Origin: Rhizodiscina lignyota
Taxonomy: Eukaryota; Ascomycota; Dothideomycetes; Aulographales; Rhizodiscinaceae
Assembly: GCA_010015805.1 (NCBI GenBank)
Contig: ML978142.1
Span: 186,001-250,000 of the forward strand
Length of the DNA: 64,000 nt
Direction of reading: 5' to 3'
Each line of letters begins with the position of its first letter. Position 1 is the first letter of the stretch. The notes under the pieces are model-generated. The model made no database searches. It saw nothing but the letters and a program-made list of their open reading frames with translations, and had not been told where the DNA came from. Shown in pieces: positions 1 through 12,435 of this stretch. Made by a program: the position numbers and the translations under genes.

Positions 1-316
1 AGTTTGATTACTTATGTCACGCCGAGCGCTACAGCTTGCGAGAATGCTCGCCAGCTTCTCCGAAAAGGGTAATTGGTAAGGGTGCCACCATAATCACCAT
101 ACTAATTAAACAGTCTATAAAGACAGTCGGGAGGATATTTACGGCTGGATGGCGAGTTGTTTCGGTATGTGACATGGAAACTGCTCGCAAAAGCTTCAAC
201 AGCGCCCCTTCTCGCCCCCCACACGCGCGATTGTCATGCTGATCGCTGAAAGCATATCTCCAGTTTCAGTCTATACAAAAGGAACCGTTGCGATTAGGCT
301 TTCTCATTGCGAGCGC
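1..316. other. Gene-free left edge
   Basis: This stretch lies downstream of the leftward MFS permease gene. I see no supported coding region, RNA gene or repeat; it probably holds the 3' untranslated region of the permease and the start of an intergenic spacer that runs out of the window. Confidence 0.4.
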
Positions 317-2146
317 CTAACTACATGGAGTATCGGAACTGGAGGTATGGGTGAGCGGAGGGTCCCGAAGGTTTTGACGAACGCCACTCACATATGGATT
401 CTCAAAATCAGTATAATCCTGCTCGCCCAGTATCTTTCCTTGCACGATTCTCTCCTCTTCAGAAATCCCTTGCTCGCGCATCTGCCTGTCTCTCTTCCGA
501 TTGCGCATAACAAGAACCACGCGCCACGATGCAAGCAGCAGAAACTCGAGGGCGAAGCAAATCGCGCAACCAACCGTCCCGCTCGTATATTTCGGCGCAT
601 CTTGAGCCTTGAAGATCTGAGAGCCGCACATGTTGCCGACACAATAACCCACAAAGGTCCAACTGGACGTAATTGTGCGCTTCGTCCGGCCGGCAATGTT
701 GGACGGGATCAGACTCCACGCGAGGAACAGCGCAATGACGTACGGGACGGTGATGAAGTAGCATCCCCATTTGGTCCACTTGTGTGCTGGATCGTTTGGC
801 AGTAGCGATATGCCCAAGAATCCCGCAAAGGGTGTGATGATGGAGAACATCATGAAGTACAAGCGGAGATCCTTCCAGCGGGAGACGGCAAGGCCGATAA
901 TGACAAAGTAGATGACGGAGAACACATTGCGAGGAATGTCGATGAGGATCGTTTGCAGACTGGCTTGAACAATTGGTCAGCAAGTCGCTGCAGAGAGGCC
1001 AGTCAAGCTAAACAAAAGTCCAAGCACTTACTGAAACCGAACGTAGTATACAGAATATTGCCAAAGGTCGTAAGCCCGCCGTTGGGTACGGAGCTGAGGA
1101 AGGCATTGAGGCCTGCAAACCAAAAGCACGGATCGACGAGGCACTCCCGAATTTGGTTCCATTTCCAAGTTTTGATTGCGGTTCGGTCATGTCCTGTGTT
1201 GTTCGACATGATGCGTGCACTGGCCTTTTATACTATCAGGTTATGCTCGGGACGCATGAAAGATCTCAACGACGTACCATTTCTTTCTCCCTGGGACTCA
1301 GCCATCTGACCTCACTTGGTGTTCCGAGCAGAAAGAGGCAAAGAATTCCAACGACCGTCGTGAGCCCACCGAGGAAATACGAAATATACCTCCAGGCCTC
1401 TCCCTTTCCGTTATTCTGCGCGGCAATTCCCAATCCGTACATGACGAGTTGAGCAATGACGCCAAATCCGGCATTTGCACTCTGAAAGACGAGGCCTCTC
1501 GAGGCATGCTCCCTTGTCTTGTACCAAGAACCCACGACGAGAATGAAACCGGGCGAAATGCAACACTCGAAGAAGCCTTGCAGTGCTCGGAGCGTGACCA
1601 ACTGAGTGAAATTTTGACAGAACCCGATGCACAAGACGACGATGCCCCAGCAGATCATGTAGCATGAGAGCATCCTGCCCATCTTGTATCGCTGAAGGAG
1701 GATGTTTGATGGAAACTCGAAGATCATGTACGTGATGTAGAAGACTGTCGTAAGCCACGAGTACTGTTGTCCGACGAGGTGCGTGTCTTCTCGCAGGCCG
1801 AAGATTGCTTGCGTTCCCAGTGATGTTTTGTCTGTCTGCTGGATCCCGTAGCAGAGCCACATCAACGGCAGCAGGTATCTGTCGGCCTTTCTCTTCAACT
1901 TGTGCAGCTCTTCTTTGGTATATCTGTTCTCGGCGGCGACTTTCAAGATGTCAATACAAGTCGCATTGCGAATGTCGGCCGATGGGGCTTACCATAATCG
2001 GCCTCACTGCCCTCAGCCTCAACCTCTCCAATCTTCTCGCTGCTCATATCCTTTAGCTCATGATCAACATGCTTTTCTGCGATCCCCTGGCGTTTAGACT
2101 CTATATCAAGCTCCAAGAGCGGATCTGGGGCATCCACAGCCGACAT
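317..2146 (-). CDS. MFS permease, anion:cation symporter (allantoate/nicotinate permease-like)
   Basis: Plasma-membrane secondary transporter of the fungal Dal5/Tna1 type (anion:cation symporter family), expected to move small organic anions such as vitamins or amides. The 551-residue model has four exons with introns at about 960-1027, 1225-1277 and 1940-1992, and the exon lengths sum in frame. The start at 2146 was preferred to 2206 because the shorter form begins directly with an acidic cytoplasmic leader. Visible family features are the segment after the leader with KADRYLLPLMWLCYGIQQTD, the FEFPSNILLQ stretch of helix 2, ALQGFFECCISPGF in the middle, and WKWNQIRECLVDPCFW at the start of the second half, followed by further hydrophobic helices and a polar tail. 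No cluster promoter motif was seen in front of it. A role in the ETP pathway is possible only by proximity; the substrate cannot be read from the sequence. Confidence 0.85.
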
Positions 2147-3745
2147 TTCTGCGATCTTTGAGATGGCACAGAGTTCCAAGGAAATGAATAGAAATTCGCA
2201 GGTCAATTACATTCAGCCATTACATTCTATTGAACATCTGCTGTTTAAAGTCGTTTCCAATGCCCAGAGCAAGGATTGCCACAGATAAGCACCCGGTCAT
2301 GATGCCGTAGGCAGTAACAGGAAGGTTGATTGAAGGTCAGTATCAAGACGGATATGCATTATCGGCACTTCCGAGCCAAAATCGAAAAGACCTTTCATGA
2401 TTGAGGTGTTGCACTGCAGGTCGTGGTAGGGGTTGAATCGACGGGCACGCGACTGATTGGTGTGGATATCAGAGATAACTGCCATGAAGGGCCTTATCGA
2501 CGACGAGGATCGCCAGCCTTGCCTGTGCCAAGTGACCGACCCCGTCTTCCATAATTGAATGCGGATGCTGCCTGCCGATCGTAAAAAGACGTTCCAGAGC
2601 GTGAGATGGCATCTTTAAAAAATAGACCTCGGATGGATATGGTACAAGTCAGATAGGGTCCAGTTTCGGAGACGTACAAAGGTGGGAGTGAACTGCCGGC
2701 GTTATTCAAATCTACACTCAAACGCCCAGAGAGCTCAAAGAGAAAGTGTAGCTGAGAAGGCCCAGGAAACTGGAAAACCATGAAGTACCCGTCATACAAG
2801 ACGGTCGCATGGCGAACAATTATCTTCATTTGCGCATAGAGGACTGGGAGGTAGCGTGATTCCGTAGGACTGGAACGTTGGTCCCGAGAATGTGGAAAGC
2901 TCCAATGCGTCTGAGCTGAGGAGAGCAGGAAAAGCTGGGTGCTCGAGAGCCAGGGTGTAGGGTACAGTATCACAGGACAAACCGACAAAGGGTACTTATA
3001 TTCGTGCTCGCTCTCGATGGAAGAACGGGACTCGGAATTGATGATACAGTTCCATTACTTCTGTCCCAGGCGCTGAAGTAGTAATCTCCGCTTGGGTTTG
3101 ATAACAAGATCGATTGGTAAAGGAGTGCTTCTTTGCTGTGAGATGTCGCTGATAATGATTATGGGGAAGTTGTTCAGCAAGAGTTGACGAGCGTACTTGG
3201 TGTATGCAAAGCAAGCTGAAATTTTGAGGATCTAAAAACTGTTCACACTCATAAGGCCGCACACAAGGCCGTGCGTAAACCCAATTAGAAACTTGAAAAT
3301 CGGGCATACTAGTTCTTTAGGTCCAAGGTCTTTAAAAAAGTGAAGAGCTCTTTGAAAAAGGTACCGAAAAATGCCCACTTGTTTTGCATGCACCAATGGC
3401 AGCCGTTTTGGCTGAAGTTGAATATAGAGTAGAGTGTGCGTCCCCGACGCTTCGTGGGGAGAGATTTCATCCGGCATAATGGGACAATCTGTGAGAGTTT
3501 AGGCTAACGGTGGATCCTAGATTTAAGGTACGGCAGAAGCACTGTCGCCCCTTGATGGCGCGACCCTGTGGCTTGCAGAGCATTCGGGGGTTTATTGCCG
3601 CTTTGGGACGCTGAGCTCCGCACGAAAACCCGTTTCCTCGCCATTGATCTTGTATGTACAACCACCTTTCATTCAATCACAGTGCTTGTACTACTTGGAC
3701 CTTGACCTTATTCTCGTAGACTTCTTTGCAATACATACAGACCCT
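2147..3745. other. Intergenic region, no recognised gene
   Basis: About 1.6 kb between the MFS permease and the SCP2-PhyH gene. The only sizeable open frame (2494-2988, minus, 164 residues) has no recognisable domain and no convincing splice partners, so I do not call it a gene. No RNA gene or repeat was recognised. Confidence 0.4.
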
Positions 3746-5107
3746 TTATGCCTTACTCCCTTCCGCATTCAAGGCCACGACCGGATTCTCTGGCCTCTTC
3801 ACCATCGTCCCATCCGGCCGGAACCCCTCCACTCCACCCAAGGTCGCAGTCACTCTAAATCCCAAGGCTTGCTTCGCCTTGTCGGCCAATATCGCTTCTA
3901 CCTCTGGCGTCACGCTCAAAGTAAAATTCTCCTGTGGCCTTACGAAGTGTCGAACGTAGAACTGCAAGATGACCGGCCGCTCTCCTTCCTTCGCAACATT
4001 CGGCCCCGTCGCATGCCACAACCTGCTCTCGAATACAAGGCAAGTTCCAGCTGGCCCGCTGGCGAACGTCGTGCCGGAGATGTCGGACATATTGTTGGGT
4101 GCTACAAGGCCATTGTGACTCTTGGGCAAGATGCGCGTGCCACCGTTTTCCTCGTTGACATCGCACAGGAACCACATCAAGTTAACGCCGAGAGGGAATT
4201 GCGGGATAGCCGGATTGATCGTTATCTGATCGGTGTGCATTCCCATACCTTTCGAGCCAGGCCGATTGATCTGCGAGTCTGCGATAAGTCAAACCAGCGC
4301 GCTCGCGCGGCTGAAACTCACATTTGCGGTATATGAGGACAAATGGTAGCCATCTCCCAGGCATTCTGGAATGAATTCTTCAACAAGAGGATGCTCTAGC
4401 AGACCCAGAAACTCCTGGCCCTTGTTTGGAAGATTCCATATACGCTGGTTCGGCTTCTTTGGACCTCCGTCGAAAAATGCGACTCCAGCCTTTACCTCAC
4501 CCTCAGCCTGGTCCTTCAGCCTCTTCTGCAGTGCAGAAAGCTGTTCGGGTGGCAGTGCGTCTTTGACGAATCCATATCCGAATTCCTTTAGATCGCGCTT
4601 AACTTGCTGGAGATCCGTAGTCGGCCCCGGAAGTCGCCCGTAACTGCTGAGATCTGGAGGGCTGGCCGGTTGTGTCGGAGCAAGCATGTCAGCAAACTTC
4701 AAGCCCAACTGGACGTCCCCAGTAGAAGCGATGTAATTGAAATGGTGCGCATAGCGGTTGTCCATAAGGCCTTCTACCATATGAAGGACTGTCTGCGGGC
4801 GCATGCGGATTTTGGTATTTGGCTCTTCATTGGAGCTCTCCAATATTTGGCCTCCATTGCAGTCAACCAAGACATGTGGGTGGTCTCCAGTAAGATCTAG
4901 TTCGACGAAGCCTTTGAGGCTCGAGAGCTTAGGAAGCTTTTCTCTTATTGCGGCGACAGCAACGTCGTATTCTTCTCTTGTCGCTGGCCGCTTGTTGTCA
5001 ATGGGATTTCCGAAGCTCGTTTCATGGTCCACATCCTTTATTCCGACCCCGGAGTCCTTTCTCTTGATGCCGCTTCTTTGTGGTTCATCTGCTGATGCTG
5101 GGTCCAT
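3746..5107 (-). CDS. SCP2 sterol-carrier domain fused to phytanoyl-CoA dioxygenase (PhyH)-type Fe(II)/2-oxoglutarate oxygenase
   Basis: A 436-residue two-domain protein. Residues about 45-150 look like an SCP2 lipid-binding fold (core FVELDLTGDHPHVLVDC, later TGDVQLGLKFADMLAP). Residues about 175-420 are a PhyH-family oxygenase with the iron-binding H-x-D in MGMHTDQIT, the distal His in SRLWHATGP and the 2-oxoglutarate-binding Arg shortly after (RPVILQFYVRHF). One intron (about 4271-4321) joins SYTAN to INRPGSKGMGMHTDQ in frame. The start at 5107 is the first Met before a polar leader; an upstream in-frame Met at 5242 is less likely. By family it hydroxylates a hydrophobic or CoA-linked substrate held by the SCP2 part; the actual substrate is unknown. 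It could tailor the cluster product, but it lacks the cluster promoter motif and lies 7 kb from the NRPS, so it may be unrelated. Confidence 0.85.
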
Positions 5108-5685
5108 TTTCGGATCTGTCTTCTTCGATATCCGTGAATTAATTTGCGAGTTATCGAGACCTTCGAGTGCAAAGTGAACGTAGCAGCGGCAATCTATACT
5201 TGAATCAACACCACTGTAACAAATTCGAAGGCTTCTGACCAAATATGATGATCTCCGGTGAAATCAAACACAAAGTGTTTCTTCTACTACGGTTCATGAA
5301 TTTGTATATAAAAACTACCGTGTAATGCCGAAATGCGAGGGGCTGTCGATCACTTCCCCACCTCCACACTTCCCCATGGGGTTCTTCGACTCATGCACGT
5401 GCTGTACATAGTAATTTTGGCGGCTAATGAAACCCGTTTGTGAGGAATTCCATGAACTGAATTCAAGTTGAGTGCAGGAAATAATTGGTGCGGTGCGGCG
5501 TCTCCCCCAATGGATAATCGAAGTACTATACTGGCACCGTCGGACTAACCACTGCTGGGCTTATGCGATATCCTTGCACCAACAGTATCACCAAATGCTT
5601 CCAACACCCTTGCCAACCAGCAAGATCAAGCCGGTCCATTCCAGTCCTTCCTTGGACCGTCAACACCACAGCGTAAGGGGGCAAC
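5108..5685. other. Intergenic region between the SCP2-PhyH gene and the small unknown gene
   Basis: This interval holds the promoter side of the leftward oxygenase gene and the 3' side of the next leftward gene. No TCGG-N3-CCGA site was seen here, and nothing else was recognised. Confidence 0.4.
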
Positions 5686-6405
5686 CTAGATCCCATGTGG
5701 CATACGCCTAACAGTAACAGGTCTACCTCTCCCCAACTGACCGAACACACCCCAAGGACCGGGAGGCTCCGGAGGCATCGTGTCCTGTCTATCTTCCCAT
5801 TGTTCTCTCATGTCATACACTCCTTCTTCCTCTTCCATTCTTCTCAGCTCTGATTCATTCCCCGTCCGCTGCGCACCTACTTCCCGCGCCGTTCGGAGAC
5901 GCTCATGAGCGGCCGCTCTTTGATCAGGGTGTTCGAATAAGTCGCGGCCAGAGCCGACCGGACCTCTCAGCCTATCCCATCCTCGGCGCATTCCTTCTGC
6001 TAGTCCAGGGCCATGTCGGAGAATACCATCGTTTCCCTGACGAGGACCGAAACCGGCACCGGGTACGTATGGGACGCCGCGCTCCTGGGCTGTTAGTATT
6101 CTCTCGAACTCGGCTTGGTACGCCGGATCTGGCAAGCCTTCAGAATTCGGCCATGTCTCTGGATGCATCGCGTCATGAGCCCAGGGTGCACCACCTGCGG
6201 GAATCATTGGTCCACTGAGTGGCACCGCACCTCGCGGGCCACGCGGGCCGCCTGCGTAGCAGATAGTGCCGGTATAGCAGTGACCATCTTTCATGACATG
6301 CTCGCAAGGACACGCACCAAGAGCAGAGATGGGGAAGTATCGACCGTCCACAATCACCATTCTAAAGGGGTCGGGGGTTTTCTTCTTGCGGCTGAAAAGG
6401 CCCAT
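5686..6405 (-). CDS. Unknown fungal protein, 239 residues
   Basis: I do not recognise this protein. It is a single uninterrupted frame starting MGLFSRKKKTPDPF, with a Cys-bearing segment near residues 30-50 (ALGACPCEHVMKDGHCYTG), a Gly/Pro-rich middle (GGPRGPRGAVPLSGP) and a charged, Arg/Glu-rich C-terminal third (RRMEEEEGVYDMREQWEDRQ). No signal peptide or membrane helix is evident. It is called a gene because of its length without stops, its orderly Gly/Pro/Arg composition and a plausible short basic N-terminus. It is probably a lineage-restricted cytosolic or nuclear protein. No link to its neighbours can be argued. Confidence 0.55.
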   Translation of the reverse strand: MGLFSRKKKTPDPFRMVIVDGRYFPISALGACPCEHVMKDGHCYTGTICYAGGPRGPRGAVPLSGPMIPAGGAPWAHDAMHPETWPNSEGLPDPAYQAEFERILTAQERGVPYVPGAGFGPRQGNDGILRHGPGLAEGMRRGWDRLRGPVGSGRDLFEHPDQRAAAHERLRTAREVGAQRTGNESELRRMEEEEGVYDMREQWEDRQDTMPPEPPGPWGVFGQLGRGRPVTVRRMPHGI

Positions 6406-8270
6406 GTTGACGATTGTTTCGGGCGTTTACTCAAGATATCGCAGATGGTGATGATCAGCCCGCAAGCAGATGGCTTATCTGCAGTCGTGATTCGATGTGG
6501 TGAGTTCTCTGCAAGAGATCCTGTGTTGGAATTCGAAAGATGTTCGTAAGTCTCTGATTGGAGATATAATACTAACGCCAGAGGAACCTTGAGAGCGTTG
6601 GAAATCAAGTGGGGCAAGATGAGTGGTTGTGGAAAGGAGAGAAGTAATGAAGCATGAAGAGCAAAGAAATACGAAAGCGCTGGTCATGAGATACGTTAGC
6701 CAGAGGCGTGTGTTTCGTGCAACACTCGACTGTCAAAGGGCAGCGCTAATTCTCTGCCAATACAAGGAGCCTTGAGTAGCTCCGCTTGTCACTGCTGCAT
6801 CGGCTTCCACTGAGCTATCACGGTTGCTTGGCTGTGATGTGGGTCTGCGAACATTTTCGCCATTCCCTGCCGCCTTGTATGATTCGAATGAAGCCACAGT
6901 GCATCGCTCCACGTATGGGGTAGATCCGATTCAAAGTGAGTGCTCGAGCACATGTGATTATTGTGGCCGTCATCCTGCGTATTTCAAGCGGCGGAGATAA
7001 CCCAGCGCGCGGAAAACATGCTCTGATCAAGGGATTCCTCGTTATTCCGCGTCTCGATGCTGCATCTCGATGCTATAGGGCTCGCATGTGGCATTGAAAC
7101 ACTCTTAAGCTTCATTAGACTGCCATACCCCGCTGTCTTGCAGCGCAACGTTATCGTGTGTTACCGAGTCCTGATGCCGTCCTGGCTTTTTTTTTTTTGT
7201 CGAACCGCAGTCGTATCTGTGTAAAGGGGTTGGAAAGGTGCGAGAGCTTATTGTCACAAATCCAGTCATGAGACTCAACTAGTCACATTGAATCGCATCT
7301 CTATTCCAATGCCTGAGTACTACTGAGCGTCCTAAGCGAGGCGACGTAGAAGGCGGCATGCACAGGGCGGGGAGGAAGGCCGGAGCAAAGAGTGAGGGCG
7401 AATAATTTTCTATCGATTGGAAATGTTTGGGCCAGGCACAGAGTCGACGTCGAGATATATTCTATGGTACAGTCCTGCCACAGTTAGCCGATTATGAACA
7501 TGGTGTTTGAGAGCAATGGTGAAGCTTGAGGACTCACCATCATTTGGTTTGACTATTTGGTCACGTATATTCCGGTTGGGTCGTCATATCGCCTTGGTGT
7601 GCTAAATGTCATCACGGACTTATTATCAGGACAGGAAGCATAGAATAGGCCATGCCGAGTGCAACCATGTGTCTGTCAGTGAAGTTGTTGGCAGTTATCT
7701 GAGAAGATAGGGCGACACGAAAAGGAAGATATCTGCCAATACGATATCGAAGCTCTGCGGGTCGGCCCGTCAATTCCGAAATGCGGAGGAGATCTTAGCG
7801 GTTCCGCCATTCTCATGTTTCCTGACCAGCGTCGGCAGCTTCAAGAGCTCCACGACAAGTCAGGTATAGCGAAACGGCCTTCCCAGTACCGTGTACGACG
7901 TCTTTCAGCTCATTGATCCCATCAACATTGATCCCTTGATAGTAGGTATACGGCCTACGGCACCTTACGGACGCATCTCTCTTCCCACCTGCGACCTATA
8001 CCAATCGTTCTATGGACCATACACAGCTACAATCAAGGCTTCAGATATCTGCTGGCAATCTTTGAGTTGAGAGCACATGAGGATCGTCGAGACAGTGTTT
8101 ACCCTCGCATATAGCCTGAATTCGTGCATGCGGAGAGATTGCCGCCGAGTGCGATGCTCCACAAGCCAGCGGAGATGAACACGTTCGCGACATCAAGACA
8201 AAAGAAGCATATTACAAGATGACGGGTGTCTCATTCATACATCGTTCTTTTGCATCGCTCTGCCAGCGAT
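6406..8270. other. Long intergenic region (1.9 kb)
   Basis: No protein-coding frame with recognisable content. It includes a short homopolymer T run near 7189-7198. The last few hundred bases are the promoter of the rightward Gfo/Idh/MocA gene; no cluster palindrome was seen there. Confidence 0.4.
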
Positions 8271-9508
8271 ATGGCCCCCATTAACGTTGGATTGATGGGC
8301 TACGGCTTTTCCACGAAAAGCTTCAATCTCCCTTTCATCGTCCCAAATCCAGATCTCAAAGTCTATGCATTTCTGCAGCGTGCGGAGGCTCCCGCCAACA
8401 AGTCTGAGGTGCCAGCAGGAAAACACTGCGCTGTTGACTATCCTGAAGCGAAACACCACCGAACCGCAGATGACTTCTTTGCCGATCCAAACATCGATCT
8501 CGTAATTGTCTGTACCAAGCACGACACACACGAGGAGTTTGCGGAGAAGGCTCTTTTAGCTGGCAAACATGGTAGTGCCTCATTTCTCCGACACAGTAGT
8601 ATCTGCTGACATTATGTCAAGTCGTCGTTGAGAAGGCCTTCACTCGCACAACTGCTGCTGCGGACCACCTCATCGAGCTTTCCAAAAAGGTCGGAAAGAC
8701 ATTGACAGTTTTCCAAAGTGAGTCTTTCTGAATAGTCTACTTTGAAAGCAGCGTTTGATGATGACTGCTGTGTGCAGATCGGCGATACGACTCTGATTTT
8801 CGGACTCTCCGTCATCTCGTGGAAAAGTCGGCCTTTGGCCCGATCACTGAGTGTGAAATTCACTACGATGTCGATTTCCCGTTCTGGATATCGTCATGGA
8901 AATCTCCAGACTGGTCGCCGGGCCAAGGCATGATATACGGACTCGGAAGCCACTCGATCGATCAAGCTCTGATTCTCTTTGGAAAGCCTACCAATGTAAC
9001 TGGCTTCTATCGGGCTCTTCGTGGAGTAGAGAGTAAAACGGATGACACTTTTACCATCATTCTTCAGTACTCTGGCGACAAAAAGAACCTTTTGGTTACG
9101 ATCAAGACGAGCGTCGTCACGACAATGCAGTATCCCCTCAAATACTTCGTCCGCGGCTACGACGGTTCCTTTGTCAAGTTTGGCGATGACAAGCAAGAGT
9201 CACAAGTCTCTGCGGGCATGACGGTCGCGTCGCCTGGGTTTGGCGCTGAGCCGGAAGCTACCAACGGATTCCTCACGACGAAGGAAAAATTCCACGACTC
9301 CCAAACCTTTGACCCCGCGAGCAAGAAGTGGGTGGGCCATTTTCCAAGCTTGAGAGGGGAGTATACATTGTACTACACAGATTTGGTGAAAGCGCTCCGT
9401 GGAGAAGCTGAACTTGAAGTAAAGCCGGAGCAGTCGAGGGACGGGATTCGAATAATTGAACTGGCCAGAGAAAGCGCAGATAAAGGGTGTACGCTGCCTT
9501 TCAACTGA
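8271..9508 (+). CDS. Gfo/Idh/MocA-family NAD(P)-dependent oxidoreductase
   Basis: A cytosolic dehydrogenase of the Gfo/Idh/MocA family, closest in feel to scyllo-inositol dehydrogenase/YdgJ-type enzymes that oxidise polyol or sugar hydroxyls with NAD(P). The 375-residue model has three exons (introns 8572-8621 and 8718-8777) and sums in frame. The start at 8271 gives an N-terminal Rossmann motif right away (MAPINVGLMGYGFSTKSF). Further family marks are VIVCTKHDTHEEFAEKAL, the spliced VVVEKAFTRTTAAAD segment, VFQNRRYDSDF and a C-terminal alpha/beta domain with GLGSHSIDQALILFG. The family's catalytic Lys in the E-K-P motif is kept, but the usual Pro is Ala (EKAF). No cluster promoter motif was seen, so a link to the ETP cluster is only positional. 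Confidence 0.9.
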
Positions 9509-10513
9509 GCTACCAAATGCTCTCCATCAAGCTCGGCCGAACGAATGTCTTCAATCTGCACTGGCTCATTTATCCGAGTGATTTTGTTCGTCAGACCGTG
9601 CTACTGCGCAGTGTGCACAGGGGTTGATCGGCCACACAACTACAGCTCCCTTGCGTGAGGCGAACTTTCTAACGTCGCTCATTGTTACGTCTGTTCAATT
9701 TCTCAAATCAATTATTCTGCATTAAAAACGATAGCTTGTCATTTCTGCTGTTTTGGATGTCGCATTGACAAAATGACTCAGAGTACCTACGTTCCGAATG
9801 GTGCTGGCTGTCATGTTTCGACTGCGAAAACTTCTCTAGGCTCGAAATGACGCTCAACTTGACTATGCCGTCTGCAGACAGAGAAATTGAAAGCTGGGGG
9901 AGAACATCTCGGTCCGGATAACTGGAACGGACGAACAGCCTTTATTAGAAGAGGCGATGCTGGACGTTGGATAGGGGCAATCTCCGACGAGGAAATATTC
10001 TGGCAACTCTCTCATGGGGCATTTGATGGTTGGGCGATCTCTTTCAGCCATCATGACTACAATAGCATCGTCGAGAGGCATATCCACACATTGTCTAAGA
10101 ATATTGAATTCGCTTAGAAAACATGAGCGGTTACTTGAACAGAGGCTCGCCTCCTCGAAGACCTCGATGGTTGGTCCCGGTGTTAAGCTTAAGCTTAGCC
10201 CCGAAGCGTAACCACTGTGCGTGTTACTCTATGTCATCGTGGCTTAGCGTCATCCTCCACACTTGATACTGACCCCACCAAAGTCCAACTCCGCTTCTGA
10301 GCCCTACTTTCTGTAATTTAGACTGATCTCAGACCACATCTATCTAGCCTCGGCAAAACGGATTCCCATCTCCCCCACGATCGGCAGTTTAGCGTCACTG
10401 AGGGGCATATGTACATATTGTTCTGGCAAAACGAAGCCAATACTACTCCTTTATTCATCTCCTACCTTGTTGAACTATCATAGTATTCAAAGTCCAATAT
10501 CACGTTCTGCAAC
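9509..10513. other. Intergenic region upstream of the aldehyde dehydrogenase
   Basis: One kilobase with no supported gene. Small open frames on either strand (for example 9887-10117) have no recognisable content. I found no TCGG-N3-CCGA site here. Confidence 0.4.
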
Positions 10514-12245
10514 ATGGGATACCAAACAAAACTTTTCATCAATAACGAGGTTTGCCTCCGAATTTGCGCAATTTTTGCTTTTGCAACGTTGATTGAAGTA
10601 TAGTACGTCAGCTCCAAATCTGGAGAGACTTTCTCGGTTCAGAACCCCAATGATGAATCATTGGTCGTCGAAGGCGTGCAGGCCGCAGGCCCAGAAGACG
10701 TAGATCTCGCCGTGGACGCTGCGACCAAGGCATATAAAGAATGGAGGAAGACCAGCGGCCAGCAGAGGGCAAAGATCATGCTGAAGATGGCAGACCTCAT
10801 CGAGAGAGACATGGAAAAGCTCGCCAAGTTCGAAACTCTGTGCATGGGCCAGCCCATCAGTCTCGCTCTGAAGTTCTTGTCTTCCGTTCCTCCGCTCTGG
10901 AGGTATTACGCAGGGTTTTGCGACAAGATTCAGGGTGAATCATTCCCGGAAGATGGAGACGGGCGTGTTAAGATGACTCAGTACATGCCTTTCGGCGTCT
11001 GCGCAGGCATAGGTTCGGCTGCGATCTCAAGTATACGGATACATTTGTGCTGACACTCAACATAGCGGCATGGAACGGCACTCAGGTAACTACAGTAAAG
11101 AAAATCGCACCTTGCATTGCCGCTGGCAACACCATAGTCTTCAAAGCGTCAGAGAAATCGCCGCTCGGGGCCATTGCGCTTGGCGATTACATCAAAGAGG
11201 CCGGCTTTCCTCCTGGCGTTATCAACATCGTTTCCGGCGCTGGGAAGACGGGAGCGCTCTTGGCGTCGCATATGAAAATCTACAAAATCAGTTTCACGGG
11301 ATCGACAGCCAGTGGTCGCAAAGTCCAAGACGCGGCGACAAAATCGAATCTGAAAGTCGTGACACTCGAGCGTCAGTTCCCCTTCAACCCCCATTCCGAG
11401 CTATGGCAGCAGTTATTCACGCATATTTGAGACGCATGGCTCATGTGCACTGTGCTAATCCGTGAGCAGTTGGTGGCAAATCTCCTGCCATCGTTTTTAA
11501 TGATGCGAACCTCGACAACGCCGTTGCTATGAATTCTCAGGGGTTCCTCATGAACACAGGTCAGATCTGCGCAGCTTGCAGCCGAACACTTGTCCAAGAG
11601 AAGATTGCGCCTCAATTCCTCAAGGCCTTGAAGGAGAAATTCGAAGGCCTGTCTTCTGTCATGGGCGATACGCTCGATCCGAAAACTGTTCTCGGCCCCC
11701 TCGCAGACAAGCTCCAGTATGAGCGTGTAATGTCATTCCTTGAGTCGGGCAAGTCTTCTGGAGCCGAAGTCCTCACAGGCGGTATTCGAAAAGGGAGCAA
11801 GGGCTGCTTTATCGAGCCCACAATCTTCTTGAACCCGGACACCAAAGCAGACATATACACCAATGAGATCTTCGGGCCGGTTTTGACCATCAAGACCTTC
11901 AAGACGGAAGAGGAAGCGATCGAAATGGCCAACGACACCACATACGGTTTGGCTGCTTCCATATATACCAGCGACGTCACGCGGGCGCATAGAGTTGCAG
12001 CGCTGTTAGAGGCAGGAACTGTGACAATTAATGCGCCGTATGGCGGTCTCCTCAATGCGCCGTTCGGTGGGATGAAACAGAGCGGCTACGGAAGGGAGTC
12101 TGGCAAATACGGTCTTATGGAATGGCTTCAACCAAAGGCAGTGGTTTTCAAGTGAGTTTGCTCTGGAGCTACGCTCGCGTTAGCATACCTTTGATAGAGC
12201 TTTACTGACCAATTGCGTAGTATGAACGTGCCCAGCCAGGACTGA
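10514..12245 (+). CDS. NAD(P)-dependent aldehyde dehydrogenase
   Basis: Class I/II-type aldehyde dehydrogenase that oxidises an aldehyde to the acid. The 485-residue model has five exons with introns 10550-10603, 11013-11065, 11372-11469 and 12152-12220; the exons sum in frame. The start MGYQTKLFINNE is typical of fungal members. The cofactor region reads WNGTQVTTVKKIAPCIAAGN and FKASEKSPLGA, the catalytic Glu is in TLELGGKSP (formed across the third intron), and the catalytic Cys is in NTGQICAACSR. The C-terminal dimer segment GGMKQSGYGRESG and the short terminal exon ending NVPSQD are as expected. The donor of the second intron (GTTCGG) is weak but gives the right protein. It is convergent with the NRPS gene, only 190 bp away, and could be a tailoring or detoxifying enzyme; no cluster motif was seen in its promoter. 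Confidence 0.92.
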
Positions 12246-12435
12246 GCCTGACGGAAGTAGCATTGCCACGTATAAGAATCTGCAGAGGCCATTGCAGTTT
12301 ACAGGTTCTAGTCATTAACTTCTCTCGTAGCAAGGAGATGTTCACATCACCAACTTGTATTAACAAAGAAAAGCTTCCACCTTGTCCATCTTCTCCGCTC
12401 CCGTTTGTCGCCGCTGTGACGCTTTGACACGAATC

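Noticed and set aside
2494-2988. A 164-residue minus-strand frame in the left spacer
   Set aside because: No recognisable domain, no splice signals and no supporting neighbour; judged chance.
7185-7200. Poly-T tract
   Set aside because: An ordinary short homopolymer in an intergenic region; no sign that it is the tail of a retroposed element.
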